A stretch of DNA of 13,527 bases. It comes from UBA2386 sp046306335. Lineage in GTDB: Bacteria > Planctomycetota > UBA1135 > UBA2386. This document shows, piece after piece, positions 8,261 to 13,527 of this stretch. A program made the translations under genes and the position numbers. Location: assembly GCA_046306335.1 (NCBI GenBank), contig JBKDXM010000024.1, forward strand, positions 1 to 13,527. The letters are read 5' to 3'. Positions within the stretch are counted from its first letter, which is position 1. Every line of letters starts with the position of its first letter. The notes beneath the pieces are model-generated. The model had not been told where the DNA came from, did no database searches, and worked only from the letters and a program-made list of their open reading frames with translations.

Positions 8261-9070
8261 CTACTGGACCTTCACGTCGCCGTTGTGCGTCGTGGCCTGC
8301 ACGCGGCCGGCGCCGCCCTTGCCGAGGCGACCGGTCGCGCGCTCGCCGTCGTCGCTGATCTTGACGTCCGCGACGACGCCGCCCACCCGGATGCTGCCAT
8401 TCGCCGTCGTGGCCGCGAACGACGCGTCCACGGCGCCGGGGAACGCCAGCCGGACGTCGCCGTTGTGCGTCGTCACCACGGCCTGCACTTCGCCCTGGCC
8501 GGTGAACGCGGCCGTCGCGTCGCCATTGTGCGTCATCAGCGCGACGCTGCGCCCCTCGCCGCGCCACTCGACGTCGCCGTTGTGGCTCTCCGCCCGCACC
8601 GACGTGTTGGCTCCCGCGACGACCACGTTGCCGTTGTGCGTGTTGGCGGTCGCTGCGCCAGTGCCGCCGTCGAGCCGGACCTCGCCGTTGTACGTCGTCG
8701 CGGCGACGTCGAGGCTGGCCGGCAGTCCGATCGTGAAGGCGATCGTGGGCGAGCAGTTGCCGGGCACGCCGTCGGCGACGCCGGCCAAGGTCAAGCCGTC
8801 GTCGGTGACGTTCTTGCGGACGTCGAGCAGCCTCAGGTTGGCCTCCGCCTCGGCCGGCGTGCGGCCGCGCACCGAGAGATCGGCCTGCACGGTCACGGCG
8901 GTCGCCGTCGCGCTGCCGACGACGCGGATGTGGCCGTTGCCGGTCGTGCACGCGAGCCGTCGCAGCGCCGCAGCCGGCACTTCGAGGGTGACGACGCGCG
9001 AGGCCGTGTGCTGCGGCACGCTGCAGGCGACGAAGAAGGGCAGGACGGCGAGGAGCGGATGGTGCTTCAT
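8261..9070 (-). CDS. DUF4097-type lipoprotein with regular NG-repeat beta rungs
   Basis: The start is ATG 9070, giving 269 residues. The N-terminus has a short basic and hydrophobic signal with FVAC at C16, a plausible lipobox. The body repeats a T-[HYSA]-N-G-[DENS]-[VI] motif with NG at residues 45, 128, 146, 164, 182, 203, 224 and 263. The spacing is exactly 18 residues through the centre and then 21. This pattern is typical of the DUF4097 adhesin-like family and predicts a stacked right-handed beta-helix or solenoid. Residues 50-120 form a non-repetitive N-terminal beta domain with two cysteines (C41, C106). The role is probably structural or binding at the envelope; no enzymatic motif is seen. 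It is the first gene of a likely two-gene unit with the porin. The frame stays open upstream of 9070, but only this start gives a signal peptide. Confidence 0.8.
   Translation of the reverse strand: MKHHPLLAVLPFFVACSVPQHTASRVVTLEVPAAALRRLACTTGNGHIRVVGSATATAVTVQADLSVRGRTPAEAEANLRLLDVRKNVTDDGLTLAGVADGVPGNCSPTIAFTIGLPASLDVAATTYNGEVRLDGGTGAATANTHNGNVVVAGANTSVRAESHNGDVEWRGEGRSVALMTHNGDATAAFTGQGEVQAVVTTHNGDVRLAFPGAVDASFAATTANGSIRVGGVVADVKISDDGERATGRLGKGGAGRVQATTHNGDVKVQ
8274..8473. repeat. Repeated 20-bp units encoding the TTHNGDV rungs
   Basis: A 20-bp sequence at 8274-8293 is repeated exactly at 8454-8473. Diverged versions lie near 8517, 8573 and 8626. They encode the THNGDV motif of the DUF4097-type lipoprotein, so they reflect protein repeat structure rather than a separate DNA element. 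Confidence 0.75.
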
Positions 9071-9331
9071 GGGGTTGCTCGGCGGGATGCAGGAGTTCGT
9101 CGCGGCCGCGCCACTATTCCACCGCGCCATCGCCGGCGCCTGCTCCGAGCACGCTTCGGCGCGTTTTCGCGCCGGGACGGCGCGACCCCGCGCATGCGTC
9201 CGACGACGGCGAACATTCGATGGCGTCGAAGCGATCGCGACGCCGTGCGCGGTCGGCGAGCAGCCGGGTGGTCGGATGCGCGGTTCGCCACTACGCTGCG
9301 CCCCCCGCCGCGCGTCCACGCGCGTACGTCC
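9071..9331. promoter_or_regulatory. Divergent intergenic region with a 7-bp stem-loop
   Basis: This 261-bp stretch separates the divergent DUF4097 and barrel genes and must hold both promoters. A perfect 7-bp stem with a TTTT loop occupies 9157-9174 (CGGCGCG-TTTT-CGCGCCG). On the minus strand AATAGT (9118-9113) is a weak -10 candidate, 43 bp before the ATG at 9070, with no clear -35. No promoter was recognised on the plus strand. Short open frames here look like shadows. Confidence 0.4.
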
Positions 9332-10087
9332 ATGAGCTTCCAACCCGTCCTCGTCGTCGCGTTCGCGCTGCTCGCCGGCTGCGCGAACTCCGTCTACCGG
9401 CTCGATGCCGGCGTCATGATCTCGCGCGCCAATGGCGACATCGCGCTGCAGGGCACCGGCCCGACGTTCGACTCCGGCCCGAAGAACGACGTCGACTCCG
9501 CCCTCGGCCTCGGCGGCTCGACGCCGTCGGCGTTCGGTCGCCTGCAGGCGGACGCCGACGACAACCGGTTCCGCATCGAGGGCTACGCGCTCAACACCGA
9601 CGGCCAGGGACGGCTGGAGGCGGACTACGGCGACATCCTGGCCGGCACCAACGTCGACGCGTCGCTGAGCTTCTTCACCCTCGGCGCCAACTGGAACCAC
9701 GCGATCTTCCGCGGCGAGAACTGGCGGGTCGGCGCCGGCCTGCAGGCGTCGTTCATCTCGCTCGACCTCGCGGCCCGCGCCGCCGGGCGGCGCGAGGAGA
9801 CGGTGACGCAGTCCTTCGTGCCGATGCCGCTGGTCGACGGCGAGCTGCGGTTCGGCAACGTCAGCGTCGGCGCGACCTTCGCCGGCATGTACGCCGACGT
9901 CGGCGACGCCACCGGCCGCTTCCTCGACGGCGAACTGTACGCACGCTGGTTGCTGAGCAGCGAATTCCAGATCTTCGGCGGCTACCGCTACATCCTGCTC
10001 GACGCCGCCGGCAAGGCATCGGATCGCAAGTTCGACGCCGACGTCGCCATCGACGGCCTGTTCTTCGGCTGCGGCATCTGCTTCTAG
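9332..10087 (+). CDS. Lipidated beta-barrel-like outer-membrane protein
   Basis: This 251-residue protein starts at ATG 9332. The signal peptide ends in a clear lipobox LAGC (C17). The mature chain alternates hydrophobic and aromatic beta strands separated by Gly/Asp/Asn turns, for example FFTLGANWNH, NWRVGAGLQASF, VGATFAGMYADV and FQIFGGYRYILLD. This is like the OmpW/OmpA-barrel class of small outer-membrane proteins. The last residue is Phe, as is usual for barrels, but it is preceded by a CGIC pair (C247, C250), which is unusual. I cannot name the family precisely. It is divergent from the DUF4097/porin unit and convergent with the S41 peptidase, with 9 bp between the stop codons. No Shine-Dalgarno sequence is visible. 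Confidence 0.72.
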   Translation: MSFQPVLVVAFALLAGCANSVYRLDAGVMISRANGDIALQGTGPTFDSGPKNDVDSALGLGGSTPSAFGRLQADADDNRFRIEGYALNTDGQGRLEADYGDILAGTNVDASLSFFTLGANWNHAIFRGENWRVGAGLQASFISLDLAARAAGRREETVTQSFVPMPLVDGELRFGNVSVGATFAGMYADVGDATGRFLDGELYARWLLSSEFQIFGGYRYILLDAAGKASDRKFDADVAIDGLFFGCGICF

Positions 10088-10096
10088 GAGTCCGCG

Positions 10097-11422
10097 TCAC
10101 GGCGGGCTGCGCCGCGCGGCGAGCGCCTGCCGGGCCGCGGCTTCGAGCCGCCGTTCCCAGCCGACCTGCGCCGCCTCGGCGCCGACCGCCTCGACGTCCG
10201 CCACGGTGAGGCGCACCGCGACGTCGGGCGCCACGCCTTCGCGCTGCAGGCCGACGCCGGTGCGGTCGACGACGCGCGTGCTGCCAAAGCGCAGCACCGC
10301 GCCATTGGGGCAGACGGCCTGCTGCACGACCGCTTCCGCGCCGGCGGTGCGTTCGCCGACGACGACCGCGCCGCAGTGGCGCTGCAGGATGCGCGCGGCG
10401 TGCTCGGCGGCGCTGCCGGTCAGCGAACTGGTCAGCACGACGAGCGGCTGCACGATCGTCGGCGCGCGCGGCTGCCAGGAATCGACGACGAAGAACTCGA
10501 CGTCGAACAGACCGAGGTAGGAGACCACCGGCTCCTTGGGCACGAACACCAGCTCGATCGGCTCGCGCAGGAAACGTTCGACGAGCTGCTGCGCCAGTTG
10601 GAAGCGGCCGCCCTGGTTGCGCCGCAGGTCGAGCACGAGACCGCGGCCCGGCGGCAGCTCGGCGAGCAGGCGCTCGGCGGCATCGATGTCCTTGGGTTCG
10701 GCGAAGCTGCGCACCTCGAGCCACGGCAGCGCCCGCGCCGGCGCCCGCGTGGCACCGTCGCCGGGATCGAGGTGGGCGAACAGCCGCGTGGCGCCGCCGC
10801 CGTCGGCGAGCGGCCTGCGCATCGTCGTGCGCGTGACGACGCCGTTCGACCAGCGCAACTGCAGCTCCACCGGCGAGCCCGCCGGGCCCAGCAGCAGGTT
10901 GTCCACCAGCGACAACACGACCGGGAAGCCGTTGACGCGCCACAGTTCCGGGCACGGCGTCGCAGCCGCGATGCCGTCGGGCGGCGGCGGGGTCGCGTCT
11001 GCCGGCCAGCGCACGACGTGCAGGCGGCCTTCGATCGGCATCACCGCGAAGTCCGGCGCGTCGAGCAGCGACGTCACCGGCACGCCCGGCGGCGCGAACG
11101 CCGCGCGCGGGATCTGCAGCGACACGTGCAGGTCGCCGAGCTCGCCGAGCATGCCGGTCAGCAGGTGGTGGAACTCGTGCGGCGCGCGCGCGAACGGCAC
11201 GGCGGCCCGGCAGCGCGTGCGCACCTCGTTCCAGTCGACGACCCGGTCGCCGAACATCGGGTAGTCGTCGGCCAGCGTCTGCCAGACGAAGTCGAACGTC
11301 TCCAGGCGCTCGTTGTCGGCGCTGCTCAGCGGATCGAGCGAATGGCACGCGGCCGCCGCCAGCGCCGCGACCGCGCTGGCGGCGAGTCGGAGCGCGGACG
11401 GGCGGACGCAGCGGCGCAGCAT
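10097..11422 (-). CDS. S41-family serine peptidase lipoprotein
   Basis: The chosen start is ATG 11422 (441 residues), because it gives a clean signal peptide with lipobox LAAAAC (C26). A TTG at 11458 would add 12 unhelpful residues. Residues about 35-105 form the N-terminal helical domain, ending in GDLHV, where H99 is the likely catalytic histidine of S41 enzymes. A degenerate PDZ-like part (about 125-205) contains LWRVNGFPV. The peptidase core has GLVLDLRRNQGG (261-272), the nucleophile S337 in TGSAAEH, then VVVGERTAG (353-361) and a late EGVAPDVAV (395-403). The Lys of the CtpA-type Ser-Lys dyad is not seen after GERTAG, which points to the tricorn/S41B-like branch. It probably cleaves envelope proteins; the substrate is unknown. 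It is transcribed alone, with its stop facing that of the barrel gene. Confidence 0.88.
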   Translation of the reverse strand: MLRRCVRPSALRLAASAVAALAAAACHSLDPLSSADNERLETFDFVWQTLADDYPMFGDRVVDWNEVRTRCRAAVPFARAPHEFHHLLTGMLGELGDLHVSLQIPRAAFAPPGVPVTSLLDAPDFAVMPIEGRLHVVRWPADATPPPPDGIAAATPCPELWRVNGFPVVLSLVDNLLLGPAGSPVELQLRWSNGVVTRTTMRRPLADGGGATRLFAHLDPGDGATRAPARALPWLEVRSFAEPKDIDAAERLLAELPPGRGLVLDLRRNQGGRFQLAQQLVERFLREPIELVFVPKEPVVSYLGLFDVEFFVVDSWQPRAPTIVQPLVVLTSSLTGSAAEHAARILQRHCGAVVVGERTAGAEAVVQQAVCPNGAVLRFGSTRVVDRTGVGLQREGVAPDVAVRLTVADVEAVGAEAAQVGWERRLEAAARQALAARRSPP

Positions 11423-11758
11423 GCTGCGCACGTTCGGGCCGCACGCGGCCGCGGTCAACGGGCCGGCGTGACGGCCCGCGCCGTCCCGCCGCGGCGAGGG
11501 CCGCAGCGCCGTCGGCGGGGAGCGGGTCGCGGCTGGAGCGACGCCTTGGAAGGCAGGCGGATCGGTGGAGCCGCCGAGGATCGGCGGCGAGCCCCCGGAC
11601 GCGAGGACGCGTGCCGGGCGGCGGCAGCTGTCGAAGTAGTCGTCGCCCGTAGCTCGTCGGAGCCGCTCACGCGACCGCTGCTGCCACGCGCTGCAGGCAC
11701 GAAGCCGCCCGGCAATCGGCCCAGGGCGCTGCGTGCCGACTCGCCGAACGCGCGCGGA
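11423..11758. other. Intergenic region with several hairpins, no supported gene
   Basis: This 336-bp stretch lies between the S41 gene and the Myb-like gene on the same strand. It contains three strong inverted repeats: GACGGC-CCGC-GCCGTC at 11470-11485, a 7-bp stem at 11485-11491 pairing with 11513-11519, and CCGCCGA-GGA-TCGGCGG at 11571-11587. None is followed by a T-tract on either strand. The first two would fall in the S41 leader. An 86-codon minus-strand frame here is Arg/Ala/Pro-rich and looks like a shadow. No tRNA or known riboswitch was recognised. Confidence 0.5.
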
Positions 11759-11938
11759 TCAGCGCTTCTTGGTGATCAGCAGCTTGTCGAGCTTGGCGCG
11801 GATCTTCACCGACTCCTCGCTGCGCGTCAGCGCCTTGCAGATCGTCGCGAGGCTGGCGCCCTTGCTGGCGAGTTGGTGCAGCTTCTGGATCTCGGTCGGG
11901 GTCCAGGGTTGGCGATGGCGTTCGAAGCGTTCGGTCAT
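11759..11938 (-). CDS. Small Myb/SANT-like helix-turn-helix protein
   Basis: The product has 59 residues from ATG 11938. Upstream in-frame starts up to 11995 would add about 19 Ala/Arg-rich residues with no domain support. Residues 11-52 read as a three-helix SANT/Myb-like unit: W12 with PWTPTE, helix 1 (EIQKLHQLASKG), helix 2 (SLATICKALTRS) and helix 3 (EESVKIRAKLDKLL), then a basic tail ITKKR. The layout W-x3-E-x2-K-L-x2-L-x3-G followed by I-x3-L-x-R-S-x2-S-V is typical of small bacterial Myb-like HTH proteins. It probably binds DNA as a regulator or accessory factor, but targets are unknown. It stands alone between longer genes; no Shine-Dalgarno sequence was seen. Confidence 0.72.
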   Translation of the reverse strand: MTERFERHRQPWTPTEIQKLHQLASKGASLATICKALTRSEESVKIRAKLDKLLITKKR

Positions 11939-12040
11939 CGTGGCAGTCTGGCTGGTCGCGCGCGCCATCGCCAGCGCCCGTGCCGATCTCGCCATCGTGC
12001 GATCCGGCCGTCACCTGCAGCCAACGGCGGCGGCGACGAA

Positions 12041-12064
12041 GGCGAATGCGCTCGGCGAATGCGC
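12041..12064. repeat. Tandem 11-bp direct repeat
   Basis: GGCGAATGCGC occurs at 12041-12051 and again at 12054-12064, a 13-bp period, in the 197-bp gap upstream of the Myb-like gene (about 100 bp before its start). It could be a protein-binding site or chance in GC-rich DNA. Confidence 0.4.
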
Positions 12065-12122
12065 ACCCGCGGTCGCGACGGTAGGCCGTCCCCGCCGCCG
12101 CGCGCCGACCACAGTGCGTCGA

Positions 12123-12134
12123 CCACGCGCGTGG
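12123..12134. other. 12-bp palindrome just after the binding-protein stop codon
   Basis: CCACGCGCGTGG is a perfect palindrome 1 bp past the minus-strand stop codon (12136-12138). It might contribute to transcript ending, but it has no loop and no T-tract, so terminator function is doubtful. Confidence 0.3.
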
Positions 12135-12135
12135 C

Positions 12136-13083
12136 TCACGGCCCGTGCAGCCCCGCTGCGGCGAGGGCCGCGGCGCCGTCGGCGTCGCGCATGCGTGCCA
12201 GCAGCCGGGCGGCGCCGCTGCCCGGCGCGCCCGGCGTCACGACGGCGAACTGCAGGCCGTACGCGTAGGCGCCCATGCGCCAGGCGTCGACCGTCGGTGG
12301 GTTCCATTCGATCGGCACCGCGCGCAGCGTCGCCGGCAGCGGCCCGCGGCCCAGGCGCACGACGGCGATCGCGTTGGGTTGCGCCAGAGCCTGCGGCAAC
12401 TCCGCGGCCGCGATCGGGATGCACGCCCGGCTGAAGCGGTCGCCGGGGATCAGCACGCTCGTCGCCCGCGCCGCGACGTCGGCTTCGCGCGGCACGTAGA
12501 CGACCATGGCCCCGACGCCGCTGCCGACGTCGCGCCAATCGACGGCATCGCCGGTCAGCAGGTGGCGAACCTGTTGCCGCGTCAGCGACGGCACGGTGTT
12601 TTGGGTGGCGACGACGAGCGCGTACAGCTCGGTGCCTACCGGGTGCGCGCGGACGCCGGCGGCCGCGTCGCCGGCGTGCAGTGCGCTGGTGACGACCGCG
12701 AACTCGGCCGTGCCAGCCAACACGCGCTGCACGGCGTCGTGGTCGCTGGCGCACGGGTTCGGCTGCGGTTGCGCGCCGCAGCCGAGGGCGAAGGCGGCGA
12801 GTTCGGCGTGGCGCCATACCGGCAGCGCGGTCGGGCCGGCGGCGAAGTCGACCGTTGCCGCGCTGGCAGCGGCCGCCGGCCGGGATTCGAACGCCGGCGC
12901 GGGCGTCGGCGCGCCGGCCATCCAGGTCGCGTGCAGCGGGGCGATGGGCGGCAACGGCGACGCGGTGCCGCCGAGCGCCCGCGCGATGGCGTGCGGATCC
13001 GGTTCGGGCGCGGTGTGCACGGCGGCCACGACGCCCATGGCGACCGCGGCGCAGGCGAACGAAACGACGGTGATGGTGTGCAT
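12136..13083 (-). CDS. PstS-like periplasmic substrate-binding protein
   Basis: The start is ATG 13083 (315 residues). It gives an N-terminal hydrophobic segment (about 4-22) with possible cleavage after VHTA. The frame is open further upstream to 13197, but that part is Pro/Arg-rich. The body resembles the PBP-like (PstS-type) fold. Residues 116-133 (DAVQRVLAGTAEFAVVTS) match the 'number of tokens seen in the lobe' strand of that family, and PVGTELYALVV (148-158) is the hinge strand. SLTRQQVRHLLTGDAVDWRDVG (166-187) is the conserved 'LT..ql..if.G...nW.dvG' region. The N-terminal phosphate-contact loop (GxGSS type) is not evident, so the ligand is uncertain. No ABC permease or ATPase gene is in the window, so it may act in signalling, as a PstS-like orphan or with transporters elsewhere. 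Confidence 0.75.
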   Translation of the reverse strand: MHTITVVSFACAAVAMGVVAAVHTAPEPDPHAIARALGGTASPLPPIAPLHATWMAGAPTPAPAFESRPAAAASAATVDFAAGPTALPVWRHAELAAFALGCGAQPQPNPCASDHDAVQRVLAGTAEFAVVTSALHAGDAAAGVRAHPVGTELYALVVATQNTVPSLTRQQVRHLLTGDAVDWRDVGSGVGAMVVYVPREADVAARATSVLIPGDRFSRACIPIAAAELPQALAQPNAIAVVRLGRGPLPATLRAVPIEWNPPTVDAWRMGAYAYGLQFAVVTPGAPGSGAARLLARMRDADGAAALAAAGLHGP

Positions 13084-13393
13084 CGCGGTCCGGCACGGGC
13101 GTATCGGGCGTTGCAGCGACGGCCGCCGGTCGGCTGTCTCAGGCCGTGGCGGAGGCGGCGGCGGCATGGCCGGCTCGCCCGCGCACCGCTGCCGCACGTC
13201 GGCTCAAGCTGGCCCGCGAACCGGCGCGGCGGGGCGTTCGCGGCGAGTTGGAGTCGGTGCAGCGGCAGGCAGGCCGCGCCTCCCGGCCCGCGTCTGCGCG
13301 CCCCACCGCGCTGCGGCCAACGCGATCTAGCCAACACGGCCCAATCGACGGGCCAATCATGCCCGCCACACCTGCGCCCCTCACGCGCACCTC
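13084..13393. promoter_or_regulatory. Divergent intergenic region with clustered CCAAY boxes
   Basis: This 310-bp region separates the binding-protein gene and the GntR-type gene. Four CCAAC/CCAAT boxes lie on the plus strand at 13317-13321, 13331-13335, 13341-13345 and 13353-13357, about 10-14 bp apart, just before the regulator. GntR/MocR regulators often bind direct repeats near their own gene, so these are candidate operators. No -35/-10 pair was recognised, and the rest shows no gene-like feature. Confidence 0.35.
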
Positions 13394-13527
13394 CTGCTCC
13401 CCGAAGTTGACCGCGCCGCACCCGCGCCGCTCGCAGCCCAGATCGCCGGCTTCTACGCCCGCGCGATCGCCGAGGGCCGCATGCGCGTCGGCGACCGGCT
13501 GCCGCCGATCCGCGAGGTCGCCGCCAC
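13394..13527 (+). CDS. GntR-family winged-helix regulator, N-terminal fragment
   Basis: The frame runs off the right edge, so only about 44 residues are seen. They contain PLAAQIAGFYARAIAEG followed by RMRVGDRLPPIREVAA, the classic first helix and turn of the GntR DNA-binding domain (PL..QI...I..G....G.rLP..ReLA). The start near LLLPEVDRAAP fits MocR-type members. The frame opens after a TAG at 13328-13330 and holds no ATG, GTG or TTG before the domain. CTG 13394 is used here as a provisional start. An ATG at 13359 lies in another frame and would need a frameshift. ATG 13481 would remove the first helix. The effector domain is not visible, so the regulated process is unknown; the divergent binding-protein gene is a possible target. 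Confidence 0.7.
   Translation, partial: MLPEVDRAAPAPLAAQIAGFYARAIAEGRMRVGDRLPPIREVAA

Noticed and set aside
5103..8951. 1282-codon minus-strand open frame
   Set aside because: It covers the kinase antisense and runs out of frame through the porin and DUF4097 genes; the composition is Arg-rich and no motif is visible.
11571..11587. Perfect 7-bp hairpin as a terminator of the Myb-like gene
   Set aside because: It lies about 170 bp downstream of the stop and no T-tract follows on the minus strand, so it is only mentioned as a hairpin.
11455..11715. 86-codon minus-strand open frame in the S41/Myb gap
   Set aside because: It is Arg/Pro/Ala/Ser-rich with no signal, domain or ribosome site, and is typical of chance frames in this composition.
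10376..12268. 630-codon plus-strand open frame
   Set aside because: It is antisense to the S41 peptidase and the Myb-like gene, both of which have clear family motifs.

Overview
This is a very GC-rich window (about 70% by eye). It carries eight complete or near-complete genes plus two partial genes cut by the window edges. Nearly every product carries an export signal and is predicted to be a lipoprotein, an outer-membrane protein, a periplasmic protein or a membrane-anchored kinase, which means a diderm envelope. Several traits suggest Planctomycetota: a Hanks-type Ser/Thr kinase with the RGGMGVVYRG loop, a haem motif of the HPRCxxCH type joined to propeller and PKD domains, MORN-like repeat lipoproteins, and almost no Shine-Dalgarno sequences. 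Myxococcota or a related high-GC diderm phylum cannot be excluded from this stretch. No rRNA, tRNA, CRISPR array or insertion sequence was seen.

Left part (1-7292). A large minus-strand lipoprotein runs off the left edge. It combines a dihaem cytochrome c segment, a PD40/TolB-like beta-propeller, four PKD domains and the start of a DNRLRE-like domain. Across a 129-bp divergent promoter region lies a plus-strand pair. The first gene encodes a lipoprotein with about nine MORN_2-like repeats, a long Ala/Pro linker and a peroxiredoxin/thioredoxin-fold domain with a CxxC motif. The second, overlapping it by four bases (GTGA), encodes a transmembrane Ser/Thr protein kinase with an Ig/PKD-like and an unrecognised extracytoplasmic domain. 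This pair, with the divergent haem lipoprotein, is the most unusual part of the window. A redox-linked envelope signalling unit is a reasonable but unproven reading.

Middle part (7343-11422). Two minus-strand envelope genes follow: a DUF4097-type lipoprotein with regular 18-residue NG rungs, and downstream of it a TorF-like putative porin. Divergent from them is a lipidated beta-barrel-like outer-membrane protein. It converges on a minus-strand S41-family serine peptidase lipoprotein with only 9 bp between the two stop codons.

Right part (11423-13527). A tiny Myb/SANT-like helix-turn-helix protein and a PstS-like periplasmic binding protein lie on the minus strand, separated by short non-coding stretches with hairpins and small direct repeats. 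The right edge holds the first part of a GntR-family winged-helix regulator on the plus strand. It has no ATG, GTG or TTG in frame, so its start is unresolved.

Because of the high GC3 content, long open frames occur antisense to or out of frame with nearly every gene. These were treated as shadows.
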